Notes under the pieces: model-generated
Seen by the model: the letters and a program-made list of their open reading frames with translations, nothing else
The model's database searches: none
Told to the model about the DNA's origin: nothing
Program-made: the position numbers and the translations under genes
Part shown: positions 34,819 through 44,310 of the stretch, piece by piece
Layout of the letters: every line of letters starts with the position of its first letter
How positions within the stretch are numbered: the first letter of the stretch is position 1
Origin: Methanoculleus chikugoensis
GTDB taxonomy: Archaea; Halobacteriota; Methanomicrobia; Methanomicrobiales; Methanoculleaceae
Assembly (NCBI RefSeq): GCF_019669965.1
Contig: NZ_AP019781.1
Span: 1,799,092-1,863,091, forward strand
DNA length: 64,000 bases
Direction of reading: 5' to 3'

Positions 34819-35904
34819 ATGAAGGTCGTATCGATCGTCGGCGCCCGGCCGCAGTTCATCAAGTGCGCTCCCGTTTCCCGGGAACTCAGGAAGGAGAACG
34901 AGGAGATCCTCGTCCACACCGGGCAGCACTATGACCACGGCATGTCGGAGGTCTTCTTCGAGGAACTCGCGATACCGAAGCCCGACTACAACCTCGGTAT
35001 CGGCTCCGGGACCCATGGCCGCCAGACCGGGGCGATGCTCGGTGCGATCGAGGCCGTTCTCGAAAGGGAGAAGCCCGATGTCGTTCTGGTCTACGGCGAC
35101 ACGAACTCGACCTTTGCTGGCGCGCTTGCGGCGGTAAAACTCCATATTCCGGTCGCACACGTTGAGGCGGGGCTCCGGAGCTTCGACCGGCGTATGCCCG
35201 AGGAGGTGAACCGGGTGCTTACGGACCACGCATCTGACCTCCTCTTCTGCCCGACGGAGACGGCTGTTAGGAACCTTGCGGCCGAGGGGATCACGGAGGG
35301 TGTCTTCCTCGTCGGGGATGTGATGATGGATGCGATGAACCACAACCGCGCAGTTGCGGAGGAGCGCTCCCGGATCCTCGATGAGGTCGGGGTCAGTCCG
35401 GGAGAGTACCTCGTCGTCACCGTCCACCGGCCGTCGAACACCGATAGCCCGGAGAACATGGCTGCTGTCCTTGGCGCCCTCGGGGAGGCCGGAATGTCGG
35501 CCGTCTTCCCGGTTCACCCCCGGACACGGAAGTGCCTCAGTAAATACGGCCTTCTCGCAACGATGCCGGAGAACGTCCGGGTCTTCGAGCCGCTCGGCTA
35601 CCTCGATATGCTCCGCCTGATGGCGCATGCGAAGAAGATCCTCACCGACTCCGGCGGCATCCAGAAAGAGGCGTATATGCTCGGCGTGCCCTGCATCACC
35701 CTCCGGGAGAACACCGAGTGGGTCGAGACGGTCGAGGCCGGGTGGAACGTGCTCGTGGGGGCGGAGAGGGAGAGGATTGTCTCGATGATCCGCGAGTTTG
35801 CTCCGGCAGGAGACCAGTTCCCGCTCTTTGGGAATGGGCAGGCTGCCGCCGGGATTGCAAAGATTATTCGTTCCAGAGGTACCACCAACCGCCCCGGTGT
35901 GTAG
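34819..35904 (+). CDS. wecB: UDP-N-acetylglucosamine 2-epimerase (non-hydrolysing)
   Basis: A 361-residue epimerase with the family marks VGARPQFIKCAPVS, HTGQHYDHGMSEVF, VYGDTNSTFAGALAA, HVEAGLRSFDRRMPEE and SGGIQKEAYMLGVPC. It interconverts UDP-GlcNAc and UDP-ManNAc in the cytoplasm. The upstream dehydrogenase would oxidise the product to the uronate. The next gene starts within about 15 bases of the stop. Confidence is high because every active-site segment is present. Confidence 0.94.
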   Translation: MKVVSIVGARPQFIKCAPVSRELRKENEEILVHTGQHYDHGMSEVFFEELAIPKPDYNLGIGSGTHGRQTGAMLGAIEAVLEREKPDVVLVYGDTNSTFAGALAAVKLHIPVAHVEAGLRSFDRRMPEEVNRVLTDHASDLLFCPTETAVRNLAAEGITEGVFLVGDVMMDAMNHNRAVAEERSRILDEVGVSPGEYLVVTVHRPSNTDSPENMAAVLGALGEAGMSAVFPVHPRTRKCLSKYGLLATMPENVRVFEPLGYLDMLRLMAHAKKILTDSGGIQKEAYMLGVPCITLRENTEWVETVEAGWNVLVGAERERIVSMIREFAPAGDQFPLFGNGQAAAGIAKIIRSRGTTNRPGV

Positions 35905-35918
35905 GGAGGTGTGGGCAT

Positions 35919-36917
35919 CTGGTAGGCGGTGGTAAACCAGTTTTCTCGGTGGTCATCCCCCTCTATAACAAGGCCCCATATATCGAGCGAGCGGTTCGAT
36001 CGGTGCTTGCCCAGACCGAACAGGAGTTCGAGGTCATCGTCGTAGACGACGGGTCGACCGACGGGGGTGCGACGATCGTCGAGCGCTTTGCAGACGCCCG
36101 GATACGCTTGATCGTGCAGGAAAACCGGGGCGCCTCGGCTGCACGGAACCGGGGGATCCGGGAGGCGAACGCGGATCTCGTAGCGTTTCTAGATGCAGAT
36201 GACGAATGGCATCCAACTTTTCTAGGGGCGGTTCTCGACCTCTGCAGGCGTTACCCCCGGGCCGGGGCTTATGCGACGGCCTACGCGGTCTACAACCCGG
36301 ACGGCGGTATGCGGGTCGCCTCGATTGCGGCCGTGCCTCCGGCCCCCTGGAGCGGGCTGCTCCCGAACTACTTTCAGTCGGCAACCCTCGGTGAGCCGCC
36401 GGTCAGCGCCTCCTCAGTGGCGATACCCAGAGAGGTCTTGGAGGAGATGGGTGGATTTATCGAAGGGTTCTGGTGGGGCGAGGATGTGGACCTCTGGGGC
36501 AGGATTGCGTTCTGCTACCCGATCGCATTCACCCATCGGATCGGTGCGGTTTACCATACCGAAATTGCCTGCAGGGCCTGCACAAGGGTCCAGCCAGTCC
36601 CCGAGAACCCGTTCGTCGCCTCGGCACGGCAAGCGGCCAAACGCGGGCTGATTCCTCCGGAGATGCTTGACGACGTGCTGGAGTATGTTGCCGCAAAACA
36701 ACTGCAGACTGCAGCGCGGAACATCCAGGCCGGGCGCCCCGACCTCGCGCGGGCCAACCTGGCCTGGTGCCCGACCCGGAGGTTCCGCCAACGAAAATTC
36801 TCGTACTCCCTGATGGCGTTCATACCCGCTCCCTGGTACCGGCGCTACCGGGGCCTGAAAGCAGCCCTCTTACCGACGGTCACCGAACCGTCGGACAGCA
36901 GGCCCCGTCAGCACTGA
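35919..36917 (+). CDS. Family 2 glycosyltransferase; candidate CTG start
   Basis: A GT-A fold transferase with FSVVIPLYNKAPYIERAV at the N-terminus, VVDDGSTDGG, NRGASAARNRGI and the DxD-type FLDADDEWHP, then a central GFWWGEDVDLWGRI that places the catalytic base (ED). The acceptor is unknown. No ATG, GTG or TTG lies between the wecB stop and the conserved first strand; the first GTG (35949) would cut into that strand. A clear GGAGGTG (35905-35911) is seven bases ahead of an in-frame CTG at 35919, which I take as start. The frame also runs on upstream inside wecB, but that part is a shadow. Confidence 0.82.
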   Translation: MVGGGKPVFSVVIPLYNKAPYIERAVRSVLAQTEQEFEVIVVDDGSTDGGATIVERFADARIRLIVQENRGASAARNRGIREANADLVAFLDADDEWHPTFLGAVLDLCRRYPRAGAYATAYAVYNPDGGMRVASIAAVPPAPWSGLLPNYFQSATLGEPPVSASSVAIPREVLEEMGGFIEGFWWGEDVDLWGRIAFCYPIAFTHRIGAVYHTEIACRACTRVQPVPENPFVASARQAAKRGLIPPEMLDDVLEYVAAKQLQTAARNIQAGRPDLARANLAWCPTRRFRQRKFSYSLMAFIPAPWYRRYRGLKAALLPTVTEPSDSRPRQH

Positions 36918-36954
36918 AAAACTCTTATCTGCTCCGGCCCCCTTACCGGTGACG

Positions 36955-38238
36955 ATGGCTCCCGAGAACGGCGACCACCTGGTTGTCTTCACTACATCCT
37001 ACCCCTTCAGCAGGGTCGTGGAGTCGTTCCTCGACCGGGAGCTCCCGCACCTCTCCTCGGTGTTTGACACCGTCACGCTCGTCCCGCGCCTCTCTCCCCC
37101 GCCCGGCGAGAGGCTCGACCGGCCGCTCCCGGAGAACATATCGGCCGAGACTTCCATCATGCACGATGCGCAGAAAGAGAGCACGGCAGCCTACTACCTG
37201 CACCTCATCCTCTCATCGCTTGCATCACCGGAGTTCTACGCAGAGTTCCGGCAAAACTACCGGTGCATGATCCACCCGGCCGGGATGCGCAAGGCGCTCG
37301 GCTACCTCGGCATCGCGCTCGACGTCCGGGACTGGGTCGCACGGAGGGTCGAAGAGGGGCTGCTCGATCCCGCCCGCACGCTCCTCTACACCTACTGGTT
37401 CGACGGCACCGCGCTTGGCGCCGCGCTGGCGAAGAGGGACTTCCCGGAGATCCGGTGCGTCTCGCGGGCGCACGGGTATGACCTCTACGCCGAGCGCTAC
37501 ACCCCGCCCTACATGCCGTTTGAGGAGACCAGAACCTGCTCCCCTGACCGGATCTACCCCGTCTCGGAGCACGGGAAGAGGTATCTTTCAGCCCGGCACC
37601 CCTCGTGTGCATCCGGCTTCCGGGTGGCCCGACTTGGTACGGGAGATCCCGGGTTCCTCACGCCCCCCTCCCTCGACGGGGTCTTTCGGGTCGTCTCCTG
37701 TTCCCACATCATTCCGATAAAACGCATCGATCTCCTGCTCAGGGGCCTTGCGGAGGCAGGCCGGATGCAGCCAGACCGGGAGTTTGAGTGGGTGCACATC
37801 GGCGGAGGGCCGTTGCAGGCAGAGTTGGCGACCTACGCCGATGCGACGCTGCCAGGGAACGTCAGCCACCGGTTCACCGGGTACCTCGACAACGCCGCCG
37901 TCCTGGAGCATTACCGGCAGAGCCCCATCGACGTCTTCATAAATGTCAGCGAGTCCGAGGGCATCCCGGTCTCGATCATGGAGGCGGAGAGCTGCGGTAT
38001 CCCGGTGATCGCAACGGCGGTGGGCGGGATCCCGGAGATCGTCTCCGACGCTACGGGCATCCTGCTCCCGGAGCACCCGGCGCCACGGGATATAGCAAAA
38101 GCCGTCGTCAGGATCGCTGCCGACCCTGGCGGCACCCGGGCGATACGGTCGGCGTGCAGGGAGAACTGGGAACGCTGCTATGACGCGGACCGGAACTTCG
38201 GTGCCTTCGCTGGCGACCTGCAGGCCCTCCTGCGGTGA
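36955..38238 (+). CDS. Family 4 (GT-B) glycosyltransferase
   Basis: A 427-residue GT-B transferase. The C-terminal domain has CSHIIPIKRIDLLLRGL, VFINVSESEGIPVSIMEAES and CGIPVIATAVGGIPEIV, the GT4 nucleotide-sugar site with the E-x7-E pair. The N-terminal domain begins with VVFTTSYPFSRVVESFLDREL. The sugar and acceptor are unknown. A GTG at 36949 is an alternative start. The stop converges on the next, oppositely directed glycosyltransferase with only four bases between them. Confidence 0.88.
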   Translation: MAPENGDHLVVFTTSYPFSRVVESFLDRELPHLSSVFDTVTLVPRLSPPPGERLDRPLPENISAETSIMHDAQKESTAAYYLHLILSSLASPEFYAEFRQNYRCMIHPAGMRKALGYLGIALDVRDWVARRVEEGLLDPARTLLYTYWFDGTALGAALAKRDFPEIRCVSRAHGYDLYAERYTPPYMPFEETRTCSPDRIYPVSEHGKRYLSARHPSCASGFRVARLGTGDPGFLTPPSLDGVFRVVSCSHIIPIKRIDLLLRGLAEAGRMQPDREFEWVHIGGGPLQAELATYADATLPGNVSHRFTGYLDNAAVLEHYRQSPIDVFINVSESEGIPVSIMEAESCGIPVIATAVGGIPEIVSDATGILLPEHPAPRDIAKAVVRIAADPGGTRAIRSACRENWERCYDADRNFGAFAGDLQALLR

Positions 38239-38242
38239 TTCG

Positions 38243-39325
38243 TCACACCCGCCAACCGTCCGAGAAGAGCGTCAAAAACTTCGCTGCGCTCTTCTGCCAC
38301 GTAAACCGTTCGTCAACGGTCCTCTTCGCATTTTCTCCGAGGCGCCGGGCTATATCCGGGTTCTCGATCAGGTAGTCGATCATTTTAGCGATCTCAACCG
38401 GCTCCGGCGGCACGAGGATACCATTCTCCCCATCTCTGATCGCCTCCGGTATCCCCGCCACAGGGGTTGCAATGATGGGTTTGCCCATGGCCATCGCCTC
38501 AAGGAGCGCTATCGGCAACCCGTCCCCGAAGGTGATGTGCGTGTAGATATCGCAGAAGGAGAGCGGCACAGCGGTGTCCTCGATATCTCCCGTGAAGACA
38601 ACGTGCCCGGACGCCCCTTCGGCCCGTGCGAACTCCTCTACCTCCGGGGAGAAGACGCCCTTCCGGGTCGCGACAAGGACGATCTCCGGATACTTCTCTT
38701 TGAGGAGATTGACGGCCCGGATGAGATGTTTCAGGCCTTCGGCCTTGTACTTCAGCGCGGTCAGGCCGAGGGCAAGGAGCACCGGCCGGCGGTCTTCGAT
38801 GCCAAACCGCTCGCGGAACGCAGCGACCCTCTCCGGGGTCACCATGGCAATCTCAGGGGCCCCTGCGTAGGTTATCTCGGTCCTCGGGAACTTCAGGTTC
38901 CAGACCTCGAAGGTCCTCTCCCTGAGCCGGTTCGATACGAACGTTACGTGGTCGCACCGGTTGAGGAGGGTCTGGTAGAAGAGCCTGAACCGGTCCGTCA
39001 GCGCCTCCTCCGGCTCGGTGTGGAATGTCTGCACAACGATGCAGCCGTGGAGGAGTTTGTAGGCGATTGCAGGGAAGAGGCAGTGCCAGCCGCCGTGAAC
39101 GGTGACGACGTCCGGCCCGTAGTCACGCAGGGCAAAGAGCGACCGCACCGCAAAGAGCCGCTGGCTCGCCGGGATCCCGACCTCGTCGGGATCATGCCCT
39201 TCCCTGAATATGACCCGGATATCGGCGCCGCTTGCAGCAAGTTCGTTGACCAGGTTCTGCAGGTAGACCCTGATGCCTCCGCCCTGGCTCTCCTTCCAGT
39301 AGTTGGTGATGAGCGCGACCTTCAT
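38243..39325 (-). CDS. Family 4 (GT-B) glycosyltransferase
   Basis: A 360-residue GT4 transferase beginning MKVALITNYWKESQGGGIRV (glycine-rich acceptor loop) with the donor site TFGDGLPIALLEAMAMGKPI followed by ATPVAGIPEAIRDGENGIL. The middle carries LALGLTALKYKAEGLKHLI. It is alone on the minus strand among plus-strand genes and so has its own promoter in the 39326-39500 region. Substrates are unknown. Confidence 0.88.
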   Translation of the reverse strand: MKVALITNYWKESQGGGIRVYLQNLVNELAASGADIRVIFREGHDPDEVGIPASQRLFAVRSLFALRDYGPDVVTVHGGWHCLFPAIAYKLLHGCIVVQTFHTEPEEALTDRFRLFYQTLLNRCDHVTFVSNRLRERTFEVWNLKFPRTEITYAGAPEIAMVTPERVAAFRERFGIEDRRPVLLALGLTALKYKAEGLKHLIRAVNLLKEKYPEIVLVATRKGVFSPEVEEFARAEGASGHVVFTGDIEDTAVPLSFCDIYTHITFGDGLPIALLEAMAMGKPIIATPVAGIPEAIRDGENGILVPPEPVEIAKMIDYLIENPDIARRLGENAKRTVDERFTWQKSAAKFLTLFSDGWRV

Positions 39326-39510
39326 GCAACCCGGGTTGATGGGTGCTGCGTCGTTATATCAACTTTTGCGCACCCCGGGGGAGGACGCCGGGTAGACTGC
39401 CGCGAGTGCTGTCCGGCGGGTCGCCGGTTGCCTGTCGGTCGTTCGGCGAAGGTGATGGCGGTGATACCCTGGTGCCTCCTCTTGCCTCCTGCTGTGCCCA
39501 TCGGAGAGCG

Positions 39511-39520
39511 ATTATATATA
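39511..39520 (+). promoter_or_regulatory. TATA box (ATTATATATA)
   Basis: A strong TATA box in a GC-rich gap, about 100 bases before the glycosyltransferase at 39612; the leader would be about 70 bases. Confidence 0.55.
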
Positions 39521-39611
39521 CTCTGCCCATAGACAGGGAGCTGTTCAGCCACTCGCGTTCGTGCCGGACCGGAGGGGAAGGTTCCGGGCAGAGAGGCCTG
39601 GACTCTTGCCT

Positions 39612-40754
39612 ATGCGTATCTGCATGCTTACCACGACTCACCTCCCCTACGACGGGCGGATATTCGAGAAGGAGGCGAAGAGCCTTACAAAGGAGCATGA
39701 TATTATAATCATCGCTCCTTCGGAATACGGGGGTATCGAGGAGAACAGCGGTGTGAAGATCGTCGCCGTCCGGAAACCCGCTTCAAACCTCCTTCATCCC
39801 CTGACACTCTGGAGAGTGCTTCGGGCAGGTCTGGGAGAGGAGTGCGACGTCATTCACTGCCATGAACCGGACGCTCTCCTCGCAGCGCTCCTGTTGAAGG
39901 CCGTGAAAGGCCGAAAGGTCGTCTACGACATCCACGAGCACTGGCCGAGCGAGATCCCGTTCGATCTCGGTGTCCCGAACGTGTCAGTCCTCACGAGGGT
40001 TCTTGAACCCCTGCTTTCCCGGGGAGAGGTTCTGCTCTCGCGGTTTGCCGACGCGAGGATTGCCGTCAGCGAGAGTGTCGCGGAGCGGTTCGGCAAGAAC
40101 GGGACGCGTCCTGTGATCATCTCCAACTACTCGGTCGCCGAGTCGGCGCCGCCACCGGCATTGCCGGCAGGGGGCAACCGTAACGTGGTCTACATGGCCG
40201 GGAACATGCAGATGTTTCACGGCATCAGGGAATGCATCCAGGCGATGTCGAAGGTGGCGGCGATATACCCCGACATCTCCCTGACGCTCGTCGGGAACGT
40301 CCGGGAGGATATCGGGGCGATTGCGGCGGGGGCGGACCCGCGGCCGGAGATCACGCTGACAGGCTACCTCCCCTACCGGGAGATGTACGACACCCTGCGC
40401 ATGGGGAGCATCGGGCTCCTCGTCTTCCAGCCCGACTACTACAACGCCTACATCGGCCTCCCGAACAAGCTCTTTGACTATATGCTCTGCGGCCTTCCTG
40501 TCGTTGCAAGCGACTTTCCGGAGATCCGGAAGGTGGTGGCGGAGACAGAGTGCGGGGTGCTGGTCGACCCGACCGACCCCGATGCGATCGCGGAGGCGAT
40601 CACCTATCTTCTGGAACACCCGGACGCGGCGCGGAGGATGGGGGAGAACGGGCGGAAGGCGGTTCTTGAGCGATACAACTGGGGGGAGATGGAGAAGAGG
40701 CTGCTTGGGGTGTACCGCGCAATTGAGGGACAGTTGGGGGGTGGCGGGGTCTGA
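39612..40754 (+). CDS. Family 4 (GT-B) glycosyltransferase
   Basis: A 380-residue GT4 transferase: MRICMLTTTHLPYDGRIFEK at the start, VIHCHEPDALLAALLLK and VYDIHEHWPSEIP in the acceptor domain, and IGLPNKLFDYMLCGLPVVAS in the donor site. This subtype is common in capsule and exopolysaccharide loci. It is the last plus-strand gene of the GC-rich left half of the glycan cluster, directly before the decayed transposase. Confidence 0.88.
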   Translation: MRICMLTTTHLPYDGRIFEKEAKSLTKEHDIIIIAPSEYGGIEENSGVKIVAVRKPASNLLHPLTLWRVLRAGLGEECDVIHCHEPDALLAALLLKAVKGRKVVYDIHEHWPSEIPFDLGVPNVSVLTRVLEPLLSRGEVLLSRFADARIAVSESVAERFGKNGTRPVIISNYSVAESAPPPALPAGGNRNVVYMAGNMQMFHGIRECIQAMSKVAAIYPDISLTLVGNVREDIGAIAAGADPRPEITLTGYLPYREMYDTLRMGSIGLLVFQPDYYNAYIGLPNKLFDYMLCGLPVVASDFPEIRKVVAETECGVLVDPTDPDAIAEAITYLLEHPDAARRMGENGRKAVLERYNWGEMEKRLLGVYRAIEGQLGGGGV

Positions 40755-40843
40755 AACCGGCACTGAGGGGGAATCCCGCCCTGCCCCCGGACGTCCGTCT
40801 CCAGCCCCAACCCTCACCCGGGGATTCGTCTCAGGGGCGAATG

Positions 40844-41490
40844 AGATCCTCCCAGGAGGCCAGGACCCCATTTATCCTCTCGCAGCGCCACAACAGCACC
40901 CGGTACGAGAACCGGATCCATCTCACCGACCACTTCGTCTACCACAGACGGATGATCCACACCAGTAAACACGAGGAGGATGGGTAACGCTCTACCTTTA
41001 TGAGGATGTCGAACTGGTGGCGGAGGAGATCTTCTACCGCTGCAGAAAGAGGCCGATATTGGTCAGTAAACGCCGAATAAGCGGCAAGGGGTACGCTGAC
41101 CGGATCCGGATCGTCTCTTCGCTGACGGTGGAGCCCTACGAGATTTACGATCTATATATTCCAGAACCTGATCGAAGGCTCTAACGTCTGCGTTCAAGAG
41201 CCAGAGCCAGGCGGATACACCCTATCTCCGGAAGAGAGACGGTCTTCGGCCACATCTTCGTCGGGCTCCTCTGCCTCTACTCTTATTGCGGGATCCTGAA
41301 CCGGATCAAGCAGGCGGAGATGACAGCGCACCTCTCGCCCCCGGGCCTGCTCCTGAAACGCTCAAAAGTCTATGCAGTGAGCCCTGGGGGAGGAACAGCC
41401 CGTCAAGGTGCCGAAGTAGGTCTAAAAATTGCGGAGAAACGCAATCTCGATATATTCCCTAATATGTGAGGAGTTTGGGATCAAACTTAT
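40844..41490 (+). pseudogene. Decayed IS4/IS1634-type transposase
   Basis: Pieces of one DDE transposase appear in shifting frames: 'RYENRIHLTDHFVYHRRMIH', then after a frameshift 'LYLYEDVELVAEEIFYRC' and 'RISGKGYADRIRIVSSLTVE', then 'FGHIFVGLLCLYSYCGILN' and 'KIAEKRNLDIFP', ending near 41469. Several frameshifts and stops prevent expression. The N-terminal half is missing. A second decayed copy of the same family lies in opposite orientation at 48625-48960. The first 90 bases of the gap (40755-40843) hold nothing recognisable. Confidence 0.75.
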
Positions 41491-41574
41491 CCTCTACAAT
41501 CTCAGGAGAACGATCACCCCGGGCCGATCATGGCCTGGGATCGATTTTTTCTACAGAGCATTTCAAGGGTAACA

Positions 41575-42384
41575 TTAAGCGACATATGTGGTTTTCTTAC
41601 CATCCCTGTCAAGCAAGAGGCGGGAAGAGTACCAGGCATAGGCCAGCGATTTATAGTAAGCGGCCCTCAGGAAGTCATACCACCGGTAGCGTTTACTTCC
41701 GTTGTACCTGTCCCACAGTAATTGATTCTCCCTGCGGCGGACATCCGTAAGAGTACTTGTCTTTGACTCCGGGTGGAAACGGAATGCTGAGAGGAAAGCA
41801 TCGACATAGATTGGAACTGTCCTTTGTGCAAAGCGGATATTGAGGTCATAGTCAAAACAGAACTGCATCTGTGTATCCAGCTTCCCATACTCAAAATATT
41901 TGTCCCGCTTCCAGAAGGTCGAGGGTTGAGCTGCCGTCATGCCAGAGTAGAGGAGTTTTTGCAGATTTGTGGGTCTTGCATACCACCGAACAATGACACG
42001 ATTTTGTGGATTTATCATGAACGTATTCCCAATCCACCATTCGGCAGAAGGGTTTGCGTTATATGCTTCGCTTACTCTCTGCAGGGTCCCCGGAAGATAG
42101 ACGTCGTCGGAGTTCAACCAGGCGATGATATCTCCCGTGGCTACATCAAACCCCTTCGCTATCGCTTCCGCCTGACCACCATCCGGTTCACTGACCCAGT
42201 ATGTGAGGGAACGATCGTATCGCTCAATGATGGAAACGCTCTGATCGGTAGAGCCTCCATCCAATATAATATATTCAAGGTTCGGATAATCTTGTGTGAG
42301 AACAGATTTGATCGTCTGCTCCAGGTACTGCCCCTGGTTATATGATGGAGTAACAACGGTAATTTTTGGATAGGGATTACTCAT
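41575..42384 (-). CDS. Family 2 glycosyltransferase
   Basis: A 269-residue GT-A transferase: ITVVTPSYNQGQYLEQTIKS, LEYIILDGGSTDQSV, the DxD-type AWLNSDDVYLPGTL, and a central WWIGNTF. This subgroup (with YNQG and GGSTDQS) is frequent in O-antigen loci. The ATG at 42384 is preferred because upstream codons of the open frame (to 42483) have no family counterpart. The base composition is lower in GC than the left part of the cluster. The gene begins the right-hand, AT-rich module, just after the transposase remnant. Confidence 0.87.
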   Translation of the reverse strand: MSNPYPKITVVTPSYNQGQYLEQTIKSVLTQDYPNLEYIILDGGSTDQSVSIIERYDRSLTYWVSEPDGGQAEAIAKGFDVATGDIIAWLNSDDVYLPGTLQRVSEAYNANPSAEWWIGNTFMINPQNRVIVRWYARPTNLQKLLYSGMTAAQPSTFWKRDKYFEYGKLDTQMQFCFDYDLNIRFAQRTVPIYVDAFLSAFRFHPESKTSTLTDVRRRENQLLWDRYNGSKRYRWYDFLRAAYYKSLAYAWYSSRLLLDRDGKKTTYVA

Positions 42385-42659
42385 GGCTGATATAGTTTTT
42401 CCACTGCGAGTTAAATTAATTTTGGTAGAAACATGGATTTTTCTGTAATCGGATTTCGTTGAAACTTTTTTGTCAACGGGCAATCCAGCCTAGAGGAGGC
42501 TGATCGCTAAATTGCTCCTGGTGTCAACGACTGTTCGTGTCGACGAACGGGTCAATCAACCGTTTAGAAAACTTGCCATCCTCCTCAGCCCGAACCACCG
42601 TAGAAATTGGCGAAATATGCTGGGAAAATGGAGAGGACATTTGAACTGTGTTGAAAATA

Positions 42660-43892
42660 CTATATCAAATGATATGCTAAATTGTCATATACGGCCTTTG
42701 TTTCCTGGGCTGTCTTTTCCCAGGAAAAGAATTTCAAACGTTCGAATCCTTTCATGATACATTGCTCCCTGTATTCATTGTCAGAAAGAATTTCTTCTAC
42801 TCTCCGAGTAAGTGACTCTGGATCGTTCGGATCGAAATAACAGGCGGCATCTACTCCGATTTCCGGGAGAGAACTAGAATTGCTCAGTATTGCAGGACAA
42901 CCACAGGAAAATGCTTCCAGAATGGGCAGTCCAAAACCTTCGTAAAGAGAAGGAAATACGAATGCCTGCGCGTTTTCATACAACTGTCTCATGATGTAGT
43001 CGTTTGTTTTAACAAAATGCACTTTCGAAGAGATATCTAACTCGCGCAACATTTTCATTTCATTTAAGTTGAATGGTCCCCCTCCTGCACAGTAAATGTG
43101 AAGATCCTCATCATTCTTCAACAGTTCAGCCATAGCTTTGATGAAAAAGATGTAATTTTTATAGCCTTCTCGGTTCCCAACGTAGAGTAGATATGGCTTC
43201 ATTAAATATGAGTCGTTTAAAGTAGAACCAACGGGGGAATTAATTTTGCTCTCAAACGGATTCCCATGATAGACAACATGAATCAGATCCGGGTCAACAT
43301 CAAAGATTTTTATAATATCTTTTTTTGTATTTTCAGACACGGCGATGATGCAGTTCGCACCTTCGATAAGCCGTTTTTTCCCTTCTTCTGTTCTGTCGTA
43401 GGGTGAGAAGAAGTCTGGATAAAGTTCATGAATCATGTCGTGAACCGTTAATACATAGGGTTTTTCCATGAGATACTTTGTGAAATATGGATCATAGTAT
43501 GTTGGATGAAAAATATCAAATTCTTGTTTCTTCAATAAACGAACAGATTCTCTTTGATTACTACGTAGACCGTTTAATATATCTATCGGCGCAACCTTCC
43601 GAATGATCGGAAACCCAATACATGCAATTTTTCGGATGATTGGTAAACCGTGATGTATGATCTTTTGAATTGCTGGAGATCCCTGTGCGTCATATAAACA
43701 GATATCATTGTTTAATCGTTCTTTGCTCGATGAGTAGAGATCACGAAGGTTCTCATTACGCGACTTACGTAGTGCAAGGGTGAATTCAGTGTCGGGGTCC
43801 AAAGAAAACTGACCCATTAGTTCACAAAAGTAACGTGATATACCGCCGTACTTTTGCAATGTGAAGATCTGGTGATCATAAAGGAGTTTCAT
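42660..43892 (-). CDS. Family 4 glycosyltransferase (paralogue of 50116-51279)
   Basis: A 410-residue GT-B transferase: KLLYDHQIFTLQKYGGISRY at the start, PYVLTVHDMIHELYPDFFSP in the middle, and the donor site FPSLYEGFGLPILEAFSCGC. It is closely related over its whole length to the transferase at 50116-51279 (shared YDPYF, TVHDMIHELYP, AQAFVFPSLYEGFG segments), so one is a duplicate of the other, acquired or diverged. AT-rich codon use suggests transfer from elsewhere. 175 bases of AT-rich sequence without a gene separate it from the previous gene. Confidence 0.88.
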   Translation of the reverse strand: MKLLYDHQIFTLQKYGGISRYFCELMGQFSLDPDTEFTLALRKSRNENLRDLYSSSKERLNNDICLYDAQGSPAIQKIIHHGLPIIRKIACIGFPIIRKVAPIDILNGLRSNQRESVRLLKKQEFDIFHPTYYDPYFTKYLMEKPYVLTVHDMIHELYPDFFSPYDRTEEGKKRLIEGANCIIAVSENTKKDIIKIFDVDPDLIHVVYHGNPFESKINSPVGSTLNDSYLMKPYLLYVGNREGYKNYIFFIKAMAELLKNDEDLHIYCAGGGPFNLNEMKMLRELDISSKVHFVKTNDYIMRQLYENAQAFVFPSLYEGFGLPILEAFSCGCPAILSNSSSLPEIGVDAACYFDPNDPESLTRRVEEILSDNEYREQCIMKGFERLKFFSWEKTAQETKAVYDNLAYHLI

Positions 43893-44310
43893 GATTTATA
43901 TCTGCCCCAGTAAAGGTATTCTAGGTATCTATCTTGATGTTATTTGTTGCAAAGGGGATCCTTACATCGTACAGAAAGGCAGAGTATCTCTCGTGCCTCA
44001 GTGCGAGTACCAGGGTGGAAGAAGGTCCCTGCCTTGCGCTGCCAGTTGTAGACCGTCGCATCCTTCCTGATCGCAGGATAGATCGCGAGAGTGGGGCGGG
44101 TAGTTCCCGCACCCGGTCTTCCAGCGCTTGCAGTCTAAGGAATGGGCGCAGCGACCGGCAAGGATCTAGGCACCCTGCAGTCATTATCACTAACTTTGAC
44201 TGTATCAACATCTGGGTGCCTACACTGAAGTCGGGTAGAGTCCGTTGCAATCGATACGCTGCCTGGGCAGCCCCACCCCATATGTCGAATGCAGTGACTT
44301 TGGAAAATTT
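43893..44310. other. GC-rich patch without an intact gene
   Basis: Within the AT-rich module this stretch (about 44000-44290) turns GC-rich. On the minus strand a short open piece reads 'KDATVYNWQRKAGTFFHPGT', which looks like coding sequence but has no start or conserved family features. I take it as debris of a lost gene; identity unknown. Confidence 0.35.
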
